64,000 bases of DNA from Candidatus Propionivibrio dominans (lineage in GTDB: Bacteria; Pseudomonadota; Gammaproteobacteria; Burkholderiales; Rhodocyclaceae). Location of the stretch: assembly GCA_016709335.1 (NCBI GenBank), contig JADJNC010000004.1, positions 248,001 through 312,000 on the forward strand, read 5' to 3'. Shown here piece by piece: positions 30,759-40,006 of this stretch; position 1 is the first letter of the stretch, and every line of letters begins with the position of its first letter. The notes below the pieces were generated by a model. The model was given only the letters and a program-made list of their open reading frames with translations. It searched no databases and was not told where the DNA came from. A program made the translations under genes and the position numbers.

Positions 30759-31979
30759 ATGGAAGGAATTCTCAAAGGTTTGCGTATTGTCGAAGGCACC
30801 GCCTTTGTCGCTGCGCCACTGGGCGGGATGACCCTGGCGCAACTCGGTGCTGACGTCATCCGTTTCGATCCGATCGACGGCGGGCTTGACAACAGTCGCT
30901 GGCCGCTGACTCTGGATGGCAAGCACAGCCTTTTCTGGGCTGGCCTGAACAAGGGCAAGCGCTCAATCGCCATCGATTTTCGCCAGCCGAAGGGACAGGA
31001 ATTGCTGACCCGGCTGATCACCGCTCCGGGTGAAAATGCCGGCCTGTTCAGCACCAATTTCCCGGCCAAGGGCTGGCTCAGTTATGAAACGCTGAAAGCC
31101 CATCGTCAGGATCTGATCATGATCAACTTTCTTGGTCGTCGCGATGGCGGTTCTGAGGTCGATTACACCGTGAACCCACAGGTCGGACTGCCCTTTTTGA
31201 ACGGGCCGATCAATTCGTCGGAGGTCGTGAACGACGCTTTTCCGGCGTGGGATTACACCAGCGGTCACATGATCGCTATCGGCCTGCTCGCCGCCGAAAG
31301 ACATCGACGACTCACCGGCGAAGGGCAACTGGTTCGTCTGTCTTTGAAGGACGTGGCGCTGGCGATGCTCGGCAATCTCGGCCTGCTGGCCGAAGTGATG
31401 GTCAATAATGCGGATCGGCCCAAGTATGGCAACTATCTCTATGGCTCCTTCGGGCGCGACTTCAGAACGCTGGATGGTAAACGCCTGATGATCGTCGGCC
31501 TGACCGACATGCAGTGGAATTGCCTGATCAAGGCTACCGGTCTGCATAACGCGATCAAGAAACTCGGCATCCGGCTAGGCCTTGACCTTAACGACGAAGG
31601 CAATCGCTTTCGCGCCCGCCAGGAGATCGCCGCACTCATGGAGCCATGGTTCCAGGCACGAACAATGTCTGAAGCCGCACATATTCTCGATGCCAATCGG
31701 GTCACCTGGGGCCCCTACCGTGGCGTGCGGGAAGCCATTGCCAAGGATGCGGATTGCTCGGTTGACAATCCGATGTTCTCGATGGTCGATCAACCGGGAA
31801 TCGGATCGTATCTGGCGCCGGCCACGCCACTTGATTTCAAGGACGTACCCCGCCTGCCGGCAAAGCTGGCGCCGGTACTTGGGGAACATACCGACCAGAT
31901 TCTTCTCGACATCCTCGGCTTGAGCGAAGCCGAAGTCGGTCGTCTGCACGATGACGGCATCGTCGCCGGCCCGACCTGA
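30759..31979 (+). CDS. mct: Mesaconyl-CoA C1-C4 CoA-transferase
   Basis: A class III CoA-transferase of 406 aa that differs clearly from the two upstream ones: GLRIVEGTAFVAAPLGGMTLAQLGADVIRFDP, KGKRSIAIDFRQPKG, and GQLVRLSLKDVALAMLGNLG carrying the conserved catalytic Asp. Mct moves CoA within mesaconyl-CoA from C1 to C4. In-frame TTG (30747) and GTG (30750) codons precede the chosen ATG. Operon position between the smt-like pair and mcl fits the bi-cycle assignment. Confidence 0.85.
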   Translation: MEGILKGLRIVEGTAFVAAPLGGMTLAQLGADVIRFDPIDGGLDNSRWPLTLDGKHSLFWAGLNKGKRSIAIDFRQPKGQELLTRLITAPGENAGLFSTNFPAKGWLSYETLKAHRQDLIMINFLGRRDGGSEVDYTVNPQVGLPFLNGPINSSEVVNDAFPAWDYTSGHMIAIGLLAAERHRRLTGEGQLVRLSLKDVALAMLGNLGLLAEVMVNNADRPKYGNYLYGSFGRDFRTLDGKRLMIVGLTDMQWNCLIKATGLHNAIKKLGIRLGLDLNDEGNRFRARQEIAALMEPWFQARTMSEAAHILDANRVTWGPYRGVREAIAKDADCSVDNPMFSMVDQPGIGSYLAPATPLDFKDVPRLPAKLAPVLGEHTDQILLDILGLSEAEVGRLHDDGIVAGPT

Positions 31980-32049
31980 ACTACAATACTCAGCAGCACC
32001 CTGACTTCCGTCAAATCCATCCGCCTTCCATCAATAAAAGGAAAATGCC

Positions 32050-33091
32050 ATGAAGCTACCTGTTCATTTCTACAAGCCACTCGCCATCGGCGCACCGCAA
32101 CCCCTGCGCGAACTGCCGGTGAGACCGGAACGGATGATCCATTTCTTCCCTCCGCACATCGAAAAGATCCGCAACAAGGCCCCCGAGACGGCCAAGCAAT
32201 GCGATGTGATGTGCGGCAACCTCGAAGACGCCATCCCGATCGAATCCAAGGATGCCGCGCGTGCGGGCTTCATCGAGTTGCTGAGCAACAACGACTTCGG
32301 CGACACCGGGATGTGGGTACGCGTCAATGCCTTGAACAGCCCCTGGATACTCGATGACTTGAGCGAGATCATCAAGCACGTCGGCAACAAGGTCGATGTG
32401 ATCATGATTCCCAAGGTCGAGGGACCGTGGGACATTCACTTTGTTGACCAGTACGTTTCCCTGCTCGAAGCCAAATATGGAATCAAAAAGCCGATCCTGT
32501 TGCATGCCCTGCTCGAAACGGCGCAGGGCGTGACCAACGTCGAGGCCATCTGCGGCGCCAGCCCGCGCATGCATGGTCTGAGCCTCGGCCCGGCCGATCT
32601 GGCCGCCTCGCGCGGCATGAAGACGACGCGGGTTGGTGGCGGACATCCCGGCTACGGTGTTCTGGTCGACGAGGAAGAAGGAAAGGATACGCGCCTTCTA
32701 TCAGCAGGATCTCTGGCATTACACCATCGCCCGCATGGTCGATGCGGCCGTTGCGCACGGGCTGCGTTCATTCTACGGTCCGTTCGGCGACCTCAAGGAC
32801 GAAGCCGCCTGCGAAGCGCAATTCCGCAATGCCTTCCTGATGGGCTGCTCGGGAGCCTGGTCGCTGGCGCCGAACCAGATCGCCATCGCCAAGCGCGTCT
32901 TCAGCCCGGACGTCAAGGAAGTGCTGTTCGCCAAGCGCATTCTCGAAGCGATGCCCGACGGCAGCGGCGTGGCGACCATCGACGGCAAGATGCAGGACGA
33001 TGCGACCTGGAAACAGGCCAAGGTCATCGTCGATCTGGCGCGGCTGGTCGCCCGACGCGATCCGGAGCTGGCCGCCGCCTACGGCTGGTAA
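32050..33091 (+). CDS. mcl: Malyl-CoA / beta-methylmalyl-CoA / citramalyl-CoA lyase (one frameshift)
   Basis: A CitE/HpcH-type aldolase of the trifunctional Mcl type. It cleaves malyl-CoA to acetyl-CoA and glyoxylate, condenses glyoxylate with propionyl-CoA, and cleaves citramalyl-CoA to pyruvate and acetyl-CoA. Motifs: [15 protein letters not shown], the acidic metal site [43 protein letters not shown] and [17 protein letters not shown]. One extra base near 32680 splits the frame; repaired length is 346 aa, close to the known enzyme. AAGGA 8 bases before ATG 32050 supports the start. Confidence 0.88.
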
Positions 33092-33124
33092 GGTTTTACA
33101 GAGCCCAACAGGGAGGAAAGTCAA

Positions 33125-34183
33125 ATGAGCCAAAAAACCAGACTGGGAAATTTCTTTGAGGATTTCAGCATCGGGCAGAAAATTGCCCACGCCACACCGA
33201 GAACCATCACCGAGGGGGATGTGGCGCTTTACACGGCGCTGACCGGTACGCGTTTTGCCTGTGCTTCGGCAGATACCTTTGCCCACCGCATGGGTTTCCC
33301 GCGCTCGCCGGTTGACGATGTGCTGGCCTTCAACGTGGTCTTCGGCAAGACGGTGCCGGACATCTCGCTGAATGCCATTGCCAACCTGGGCTACGCCGCC
33401 GGTCGCTTCGGCCAGCCGGTCTATCCGGGGGATACGCTCAGCGCGGAATCGACGGTGATCGGCCTCAAGGAGAACCGCGACGGCAAGACCGGCGTCGTTT
33501 ACGTGCGCTCGCGCGGCGTCAATCAGCGGGCTGAAATGGTTCTGGATTATTGCCGCTGGGTCATGGTGCGCAAGAAAGATACGGCGCTTCCGGCCCCCGA
33601 GGCCATCGTTCCCGAGCTGCCTGCGGCCGTTGACGCAAGCGAGCTGATCGTACCGGCGGGTATCCACGTCGATCAGTACGATTGTGCCCTTTCCGGCAGC
33701 ACCGACCTGTGGGACGATTATCAGGTCGGCGAAAGGATCGATCATGTGGACGGCATGACCATCGAAGAAAGCGAACACATGATGGCCACCCGCCTGTACC
33801 AGAACACCGCCAGGGTGCACTTCAACCAGCATGCCGAAAAGGACGGCCGTTTTGGCCGCCGCATCGTCTATGGCGGTTTCGTCATCAGCCTGGCCAGGTC
33901 GCTGTCCTTCAACGGGCTGGCCAATGCCTTCAAGCTGGTCGCCATCAATGGCGGCCGTCACGTTTCTCCGGCCTTTGCCGGCCTTACGGTCTACGCCTGG
34001 TCGGAAGTGCTCGAAAAGCTGGTTCTGCCGGGACGCAACGATCTCGGTGCATTGCGGTTACGTACCGTGGCAACCAAGGATCAGTCTTGCACCGACTTTC
34101 CCTACAAACTTGCCGACGGCAACTACGATCCGAGCGTTCTCCTTGATTTCGACTACACGGTTCTGATGCCGAGAAGCGTGTAG
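33125..34183 (+). CDS. mch: Mesaconyl-C1-CoA hydratase (beta-methylmalyl-CoA dehydratase)
   Basis: A double hot-dog MaoC-family enzyme of 352 aa. The N-terminal repeat has [20 protein letters not shown] and the C-terminal repeat [17 protein letters not shown] with [19 protein letters not shown]. Mch interconverts beta-methylmalyl-CoA and mesaconyl-C1-CoA, linking the Mcl condensation to Mct. A strong ribosome site (GGGAGGAAAG) precedes the ATG. It is the last gene of the island, followed by a long hairpin at 34260-34302. Confidence 0.88.
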   Translation: MSQKTRLGNFFEDFSIGQKIAHATPRTITEGDVALYTALTGTRFACASADTFAHRMGFPRSPVDDVLAFNVVFGKTVPDISLNAIANLGYAAGRFGQPVYPGDTLSAESTVIGLKENRDGKTGVVYVRSRGVNQRAEMVLDYCRWVMVRKKDTALPAPEAIVPELPAAVDASELIVPAGIHVDQYDCALSGSTDLWDDYQVGERIDHVDGMTIEESEHMMATRLYQNTARVHFNQHAEKDGRFGRRIVYGGFVISLARSLSFNGLANAFKLVAINGGRHVSPAFAGLTVYAWSEVLEKLVLPGRNDLGALRLRTVATKDQSCTDFPYKLADGNYDPSVLLDFDYTVLMPRSV

Positions 34184-34259
34184 GAAAAAGGTAAGGGGCG
34201 GGATATAAGGCAGGCATCCGGTTCAGGCCACTTTTCTACGACTGCCCTGCACGCATCAT

Positions 34260-34302
34260 GAACAGGCGCTCTTCAGTCTGCATGGCTGAAGAGCGCCTGT
34301 TC
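34260..34302. terminator. Perfect 17-bp hairpin downstream of mch
   Basis: Arms at 34260-34276 and 34286-34302 pair perfectly (GAACAGGCGCTCTTCAG and its complement) around a 9-base loop. There is no T-run on either strand directly after the stem, so it may act as an RNA stabiliser or Rho-assisted terminator rather than a classical intrinsic one. The structure is seen directly; its role is inferred. Confidence 0.6.
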
Positions 34303-34425
34303 ATTATTGCTGCGGCCCGATGAAACCTGAAACTGCCGTCATACCGGCGTACCCGATGGCCCTGGGCCAGGTAAAGGATATTACCCTCGGGGCCGGCATT
34401 TAGTATTGGCGTGGGTTCGCCATAC

Positions 34426-34809
34426 CTAATTCACCGCCACCTTTTTAATAAATACAACGCCCGGCAGATTTTCAAAGTGAGCATCGCAGGTGAGCAATTC
34501 AGCGCCGAGTCCTTGAGCCGTCGCATACACCACGGCATCAGCAGTGGCCAGTTTGTATTGACGATGCAGGTCGACGGCGAGTAGCGCAATGCGCGTGTCC
34601 AGTGGCGCTACAACGCATTTCAGGGTGTAAGCGATCATCTGATCGGCCTGCGCTTCACCGCTTTCACGAATCAGCCATTTCGCCAATTCCAACTGCACGA
34701 TAGTCGGGACAAGGCATTGGGTTCTTTCCGGAATCTCCTGCGTCAGCCTTGCACGCAGCGGACTGCCCGTAAGCCACTCGATCCAGGCCGAAGTATCAAC
34801 GACGCGCAT
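34426..34809 (-). CDS. vapC: PIN-domain toxin VapC
   Basis: A 127-aa PIN ribonuclease. The acidic metal-binding set is visible: VVDTSAWIEWL (Asp near residue 4), a central Glu (IVQLELAKWL), ATADAVVYATA (Asp near 90) and LLTCDAHFENLPGV (Asp near 108). Such toxins cleave tRNA or rRNA when freed from the antitoxin. It overlaps vapB by one base and is the second gene of the pair. Confidence 0.88.
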   Translation of the reverse strand: MRVVDTSAWIEWLTGSPLRARLTQEIPERTQCLVPTIVQLELAKWLIRESGEAQADQMIAYTLKCVVAPLDTRIALLAVDLHRQYKLATADAVVYATAQGLGAELLTCDAHFENLPGVVFIKKVAVN

Positions 34810-35021
34810 CAGAACCGGTCTTCCCGGTCGCGATAGTCTTCAGCCCGAGCACCGCTGACCATGCCGGCGAGTTGCTCCAGCTCGGGCAGCGGCATGAGGA
34901 GTACCCCCTTGCCTTTGGGAATGAAAACGAACTCCTGGCCGGCTTCCCAATGCAGTTCGTCGCGAATGATTTTAGGCACTGAAATCTGATACTTGCTGGA
35001 TAGCGTCGCCGTAGATGCCAT
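34809..35021 (-). CDS. vapB: AbrB/MazE-type antitoxin VapB
   Basis: A 70-aa protein with a swapped-hairpin DNA-binding fold (SSKYQISVPKIIRDELHWEAGQEFVF) and a C-terminal tail that would neutralise VapC. The first gene of the operon. A palindrome overlaps its start codon (35020-35063), consistent with autorepression by the VapBC complex. Confidence 0.87.
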   Translation of the reverse strand: MASTATLSSKYQISVPKIIRDELHWEAGQEFVFIPKGKGVLLMPLPELEQLAGMVSGARAEDYRDREDRF

Positions 35022-35063
35022 ACTCTTACCATTTCTTTATGGATAATGTAATGGTAAGAGTAT
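35020..35063. promoter_or_regulatory. VapBC operator palindrome
   Basis: Perfect 13-bp inverted repeat ATACTCTTACCAT (35020-35032) / ATGGTAAGAGTAT (35051-35063), 18 bases apart. Its left arm overlaps the vapB ATG on the minus strand. The placement and symmetry are those of toxin-antitoxin autoregulatory operators. Confidence 0.7.
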
Positions 35064-35103
35064 AGCGAGTCATCGGACTGAATGCTACGGCTGATTCGCC
35101 CCG

Positions 35104-35568
35104 TCACATATCCGGCGGCACGGTCGGCACCGCCTGCCAGCCCGCTTTGCAGGTCTGTACGTACGGGTAATACGCCTTGCTTGCTTTGCAGTAATACCAG
35201 CTTGCTTTGGCTACCGGGGGCGCAATCGGCTGCGCTTCAACATACGTCTGAGGTGCATACACCGGCGCCGCATAGAACGGTTCGACGTAGTATGGCGCAT
35301 AGTATGGCGAGCCGTAATACGGGGAGGTGGCCAGGTAGGCGCTCTGAAAAGCGAGACTCGTCACTGCCGCCCCGAGCGCAACGCCACCCCAGCCCCAGCC
35401 GTACCCCCGGCATGATCCACGATAAGCACCGTAATATCCACCACCATAAGCGCCATGAGCGCCGTAATAGCCGAAACCCCCGCGGCTGCCATGCCAGGCG
35501 TAGGCCGGCATGGACAACATGGCAACCAGGATCGCTGCAAGGACCCCAGGCCTGAGTAATTTTTTCAT
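35104..35568 (-). CDS. Secreted Gly/Tyr-rich protein with C-terminal Cys-Tyr motif
   Basis: 154 aa from ATG 35566-35568: signal peptide (MKKLLRPGVLAAILVAMLSMPAYA), a Gly/Tyr-rich region with repeated GGYYGAY-like words, a hydrophobic patch (GGVALGAAVTSLAFQSAYLA), a Tyr/Pro-rich stretch and a terminal segment WYYCKASKAYYPYVQTCKAGWQAVP with two cysteines. This C-terminal pattern occurs in many short exported betaproteobacterial proteins of unknown function. Confidence 0.75.
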   Translation of the reverse strand: MKKLLRPGVLAAILVAMLSMPAYAWHGSRGGFGYYGAHGAYGGGYYGAYRGSCRGYGWGWGGVALGAAVTSLAFQSAYLATSPYYGSPYYAPYYVEPFYAAPVYAPQTYVEAQPIAPPVAKASWYYCKASKAYYPYVQTCKAGWQAVPTVPPDM

Positions 35569-35732
35569 ACTGAACCCCTCTCGCCATCCGCTCAAGAGCC
35601 CTGCACTTACAGGGCGTCCATAGAGTCAGCATAGGCGCCCAGGTGCATGGGGGCAACCCAGATCAAACCAGGGATGATTGCCGCCAGCCCCGAGCGGTTA
35701 AAGGAGGAGGTACGAATGAAAAATTTTGCCGG

Positions 35733-36527
35733 TCAACCTGTGGATCGCGGCTTGCGCGGTGCGTTGGCGAACAGGCGGTCGTAGAGGGCATTGGGAAGCA
35801 AGCGCAGCAGTCTGGCGACGACGCCCATCTGCCAGGGAATGACGGTGTAGCTGGTGCCACGCTCGATGGCGCGCGCAAAGCGCCGCGCCGCTTCGTCAGC
35901 CGGCAGCAGGAAGGGCATGCGGTAGGGATTGATCGCAGTCATCGGCGTTTCGATATAGCCGGGAGCAATGGTGACAACCTTGATGCCGGAACTCCGCAGT
36001 TCAAGACGCAGACTTTCAAGGTAGGTGATTGCCGCCGCTTTCGAGGCGCTGTAGGCTTCGGCGCCGGGCAGGCCGCGAATTCCGGCGACCGAGGCGATGC
36101 CGACCAGGCGTCCCGGTTTGCCGTCCTTTGAGGCTTGGCGCATGGCGGCGATGAAGGGCGAGAAGGTGGCGGCCATGCCGTAGACGTTGATTTCAAGGAC
36201 ACGTTTGATGACTTCGAGGTCTTCGGCGCACTCGGTCAGCGTGCCGACCGAAACGCCGGCGTTGGCGATCACGATGTCGGGTACGCCCAGGCGCGCAATG
36301 AAGTCTTCTGCCGCCGAACGCAGCGCGGCGGCGTCGGCGACATCGAGCGGATAGCAATGAACCTGAGTTGCGCCTGCGCTGGTCAGCGTTTCGGCCAGCG
36401 CTTGCAATTGCTTGCCACGCCGGGCGGCGAGGCCGAGGAAGGCGCCCTGTTGCGCATACTGCCGGGCCAGTGCGCTTCCGATACCTGACGAGGCGCCGGT
36501 GATGAAGACCTTCGGAGCAGACTGCAC
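35733..36527 (-). CDS. SDR-family oxidoreductase
   Basis: A 264-aa short-chain dehydrogenase: cofactor motif FITGASSGIGSALARQ, NAG motif (IVIANAGVSVG), catalytic Ser (GIASVAGIRG) and YSASK with Tyr and Lys. The ARRGKQL after strand 2 suggests NADPH preference. The substrate is unknown. Last gene of the leftward argS-SPOR-dsbA-SDR cluster. Confidence 0.88.
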   Translation of the reverse strand: MQSAPKVFITGASSGIGSALARQYAQQGAFLGLAARRGKQLQALAETLTSAGATQVHCYPLDVADAAALRSAAEDFIARLGVPDIVIANAGVSVGTLTECAEDLEVIKRVLEINVYGMAATFSPFIAAMRQASKDGKPGRLVGIASVAGIRGLPGAEAYSASKAAAITYLESLRLELRSSGIKVVTIAPGYIETPMTAINPYRMPFLLPADEAARRFARAIERGTSYTVIPWQMGVVARLLRLLPNALYDRLFANAPRKPRSTG

Positions 36528-36551
36528 GGGTTGATGGAGTGACTTGGCGTA

Positions 36552-37205
36552 TTACTTCTTGTTCAGGTTGCGTTCGGAACGTGCCTTGTCGATCACCTTG
36601 TCGGTCTGTGCCAGCAGGTCGGCATGTGTTTTTATGTTTTGCGTGGTCACCAGATAGCGGCCATCGACTACCAGTGAAGGTACGCCGCGAATCTTCGACG
36701 CCTGAACCATCTGGTCGGCGCGTTTGGTCTTGCTGACCACGCCAAAGGAGTTGTAGGCATCGGAAAACTTCTTGGCATAGATGCCTTGCGCCGTGACCCA
36801 TTCGAGAATGCTCTTGTCGTCGATCAGCTTCAGCCCCTTTTCGGGGATGGCGTGGAAGATGCTGCTATCGAGCTTTTGCAGTTCGCCGATGGCTTCAAGT
36901 GCATAGTAGAGCTTGGCCAGATTTTGATAGTAGGGGTTGCCAAAGCCGACCGGTACGCGCTTGAATGAGACGTCAGCCGGTAGCCGGGCGGCCCATTTGC
37001 TGATCGGCGTATGCAGGTCGCTACAGTGCGGGCAGCCGTAGGAGAAAAACTCGATCACTTCGATACTGGCCGGATTGTCGCTACCCAGCGCCGGCTCGAT
37101 GACGATGTAGTCTTTCCCGGCAGCAAGCTGAGCGTGCACCGGCAAGGCGAGTGGGAACAGGGCGAAAGCAAAGGCCATCAACCATCCGCGTATGTAGGTT
37201 TTCAT
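36552..37205 (-). CDS. dsbA: Thiol:disulfide interchange protein DsbA
   Basis: 217 aa with a signal peptide (ending near VHAQLA), the thioredoxin-fold active site FFSYGCPHCSDLH (C-P-H-C) and the cis-proline loop IRGVPSLVVDGRY. DsbA introduces disulfides into periplasmic proteins. It fits the conserved betaproteobacterial order downstream of the SPOR-domain gene. Confidence 0.94.
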   Translation of the reverse strand: MKTYIRGWLMAFAFALFPLALPVHAQLAAGKDYIVIEPALGSDNPASIEVIEFFSYGCPHCSDLHTPISKWAARLPADVSFKRVPVGFGNPYYQNLAKLYYALEAIGELQKLDSSIFHAIPEKGLKLIDDKSILEWVTAQGIYAKKFSDAYNSFGVVSKTKRADQMVQASKIRGVPSLVVDGRYLVTTQNIKTHADLLAQTDKVIDKARSERNLNKK

Positions 37206-37215
37206 CGTTGTCTCC

Positions 37216-37861
37216 TTAATCCTTTTTGACTACGTTGGCTTCTATACCCTGCTTGGCAAGGTCGGAACGCATGCTGCTCACTTCATCCATCTTGTTGAAC
37301 GGCCCCAGGCGAACGCGATACCACACCTTGTCCTGCAGCATGACCTGCTGGATCGAGGCTTCTGCTCCCATCAACGCAAGCCTGGCCTTTTGGTTGTCAG
37401 CGTCGCCGGCACTCTGGAAAGAACCGGTCTGCAAATAGATCGGTTCCTTGAGCGTATTTTCCTTTTCGTTCTTGCCTTTGGCCGCATCGGCCTGCTTTGC
37501 ATCAGCCGGTTTCGGATCGGGGATGGCCTCGGCGTTGCCGGGCAGAATCTTGTAAAAATCAAAGCGTGGCTTGTCGCCATTCTGCGGGATCGGATCGCCC
37601 GGTTTGCCCGGCAGTACCATTGGTTGCGCAGCGACACTGGCGCCCTGGCGGCTGTGTAGCGGACTGGGCGGGTACAGGCACCGGCGAGGGCTGACTTTTG
37701 TTGTTGAAGGGCATGGGCGTTTTGTAGATATACCAGACAACCCCGGCTGCCGCGAGCACACCGAGAACCAGGCCGATGAAAAGGCCGAGCAGCGTACCGC
37801 CCCAAGCTTTATTTCTGGACGCGGCCTTGCTGCTCTTGCGGGGTTTCATATCACGACTCAT
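37216..37861 (-). CDS. SPOR-domain, FtsN-like cell-division protein (one frameshift)
   Basis: A bitopic protein: basic cytoplasmic N-terminus (MSRDMKPRKSSKAASRNKAWG), membrane segment (TLLGLFIGLVLGVLAAAGVVWYIY), Pro/Lys-rich linker and a C-terminal SPOR domain (IYLQTGSFQSAGDADNQKARL). SPOR domains bind septal peptidoglycan. The frame shifts near 37650-37665; removing one base gives 214 aa. Position between argS and dsbA is the standard place for this gene in betaproteobacteria. Confidence 0.85.
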
Positions 37862-37883
37862 GGACGTCTCTCTGATTCAATGT

Positions 37884-39665
37884 TTACATCGATTGCGGGC
37901 AACTGACGCCGAGAATGGCCAGTCCATTGCGGATGACCTGGCGCACGGCGACTGACAGCGCGATTCGCGCATTCTTCAGCAGCACATCGTCGACCAGCAT
38001 GCGCTCCGCATTATAGTAGCTGTGGAATTCTGCGGCCAGATCCTTGAGGTAGAAGGCGATCAGGTGCGGTGCCAGTTCATTGGCCGCGGATTCGATGACC
38101 TCGGGAAACTCGCCGAGCTTGGCGGCAAGCGCCAGTTCGTGCGGGTTGTTCAGCACTGCGCACTCGGTGTTGGCGAGCGCGGCCTCGTCGTCAGGATGGG
38201 TGCTCCACTGCGCCAGCAGGGAGCAGACGCGGGCATGCGCGTACTGGATGTAATAGACCGGGTTTTCGTTGCTCTGGCTGGTGGCCAGGTCGAGGTCGAA
38301 GTCGAGATGCTGGTCCGACTTGCGCAGCACATAGAAAAAGCGGCAGGCATCGTTGCCGACCTCCTCGCGCAGCGTGCGCAACGTGACGAACTCGCCGGAG
38401 CGGGTCGACATCGAGGCCTTCTGGCCATTGCGGTAGAGCACGGCAAACTGCACCAGTGCCACGTCAAGGACGTCGGCGTCGAGACCCAGCGCCGTCAGCG
38501 CGCCCTTGACACGGGGAATGTAGCCGTGATGATCGGCACCCCAGATGTTGATGATGCGCTCGAAGCCGCGATCATACTTGTTCAGGTGGTAGGCGATGTC
38601 GGAGGCGAAGTAGGTGTACAGGCCGTTGTCGCGCTGCACGACACGATCCTTCTCGTCGCCGAAAGCGGACGACTTGAACCACCTGGCGCCATCCTGATCG
38701 TAGAGGTGGCCGGCCTTGTCAAGTTGTTCGACACAGCGCGCAACGAGGCCGGTATCGAACAGCGATTTTTCAGAAAACCACACGTCGAAGTGCACGCCGA
38801 ACTCTTCGAGGTCACTGCGACAATCTTCGAGTTGCTCGGTCAGCACATGGTTGTGCACGTAGTTCCAGTCTTCGCCGAGCAAGGCCTTGGCGTTGGCGAT
38901 CAAGGCATCAAGGTGAGCTTCGCGCTGCGCCCTGGCCTCATCGTCGGTACGCTCGGTGTCCGGCAGTCCGGGTGTTCCTTGCAGCACGGTGGCGGCAGGG
39001 CGAACGTACTTGCCATCGTGCGCGATCTTCATCTGCTCGGCCATGTCGCGCACGTAATCGCCCTGATAGGCATTCGGCGGGAATGGAATGCGTGCACTCG
39101 CTTCGGTGTAGAGCTCCAGATAACGGAGCCAGGCCGAGAGCGCCAGAATGTCCATCTGCCGGCCGGCATCATTCACATAATATTCGCGGGTCACATCCCA
39201 GCCGGCAAAGGCCAGCAGGTTCGAGAGGCTGGCGCCGTAGGCCGCGCCACGGCCATGACCGACGTGCAGCGGGCCGGTCGGGTTGGCCGATACGAATTCG
39301 ATCTGCAACTTCTTCTTGCCGCCCAGCGTCGAGCGGCCAAAAGCCCCGCCCTGCACAAGAATGCGGCGAATCACTTCCAGCTTGGCCGAAGGCCGCAGGT
39401 GAAAGTTGATGAAGCCGGCACCGGCAATCTCGGTCTTGCCCACGCAAGGCGATTTAGGAATCTCGGAGAGCAGCAGTTGCGCCAGCTCGCGCGGATTGCG
39501 CTTCATCGGGCGCGCCAGTTGCATCGCCAGATTGCAGGAAAAATCACCGTGCGCAGCCTGCTTCGGGCGTTCCAGAACGATGTCGGTGTCAGCCTGATCG
39601 GGCACCACGCTAATTAGCGCAGCGCGCATCAGGTCAGTGAGATGAGTCTTGATATCGTCAGTCAT
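37884..39665 (-). CDS. argS: Arginyl-tRNA synthetase
   Basis: A class Ia synthetase of 593 aa. The HIGH motif appears as HVGHGRGAAYG and the KMSKS loop in the variant KASMSTRSGEF; the C-terminal DALR anticodon-binding domain ends RQVIRNGLAILGVSCPQSM. The ATG at 39663-39665 (MTDDIKTHLTDLMRAAL) gives the usual N-terminal Add1 domain. It heads the argS-SPOR-dsbA-SDR cluster. Confidence 0.96.
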   Translation of the reverse strand: MTDDIKTHLTDLMRAALISVVPDQADTDIVLERPKQAAHGDFSCNLAMQLARPMKRNPRELAQLLLSEIPKSPCVGKTEIAGAGFINFHLRPSAKLEVIRRILVQGGAFGRSTLGGKKKLQIEFVSANPTGPLHVGHGRGAAYGASLSNLLAFAGWDVTREYYVNDAGRQMDILALSAWLRYLELYTEASARIPFPPNAYQGDYVRDMAEQMKIAHDGKYVRPAATVLQGTPGLPDTERTDDEARAQREAHLDALIANAKALLGEDWNYVHNHVLTEQLEDCRSDLEEFGVHFDVWFSEKSLFDTGLVARCVEQLDKAGHLYDQDGARWFKSSAFGDEKDRVVQRDNGLYTYFASDIAYHLNKYDRGFERIINIWGADHHGYIPRVKGALTALGLDADVLDVALVQFAVLYRNGQKASMSTRSGEFVTLRTLREEVGNDACRFFYVLRKSDQHLDFDLDLATSQSNENPVYYIQYAHARVCSLLAQWSTHPDDEAALANTECAVLNNPHELALAAKLGEFPEVIESAANELAPHLIAFYLKDLAAEFHSYYNAERMLVDDVLLKNARIALSVAVRQVIRNGLAILGVSCPQSM

Positions 39666-39837
39666 CGTGGTGCTTGGTCTTGAAGGCAAGGGACTGATTA
39701 TACGATGCCCGGCGCAATAACAAGCGCTCAGCGGCGGTGAAGAAATGCTTAAACTTTCGCGCCGAGGTCGGCGATGGACATCCGGCATGCAGGAAAAACC
39801 TTCGCGGTGTGCAGCCAGCGATAAACATCTCCCAAGC

Positions 39838-39872
39838 CGTCATTCCGGCGAAAGCCGGAATCCAGTACCTTC
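39838..39872. repeat. REP-like palindrome
   Basis: CATTCCGGCGAAAGCCGGAATCCAG: a compact palindrome with TTCCGGC / GCCGGAA arms around GAAA-type loop bases. The same element, in mutated and doubled form, is at 48020-48090. The rest of the 340-base gap between argS and the next gene holds no gene I can support. Confidence 0.6.
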
Positions 39873-40006
39873 CTCCGATATCCAAAATACAATCAGATAA
39901 ACGAACTGGACCCCGGCTTCTGCCCCGAAGGAAACACTCTTGGGGTGCGCCGAGGTGACGAGCGAATGAATCAACAATAATGAAACAGACTCTCAGTACC
40001 CGATAA

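Noticed and set aside
29519..31069. 516-codon open frame on the minus strand
   Set aside because: Lies opposite the smtB-like gene and the start of mct; no recognisable motifs or ribosome site.
38022..39617. 531-codon open frame on the plus strand
   Set aside because: Antisense to argS, which has HIGH and KMSKS-type motifs; a shadow of codon bias.
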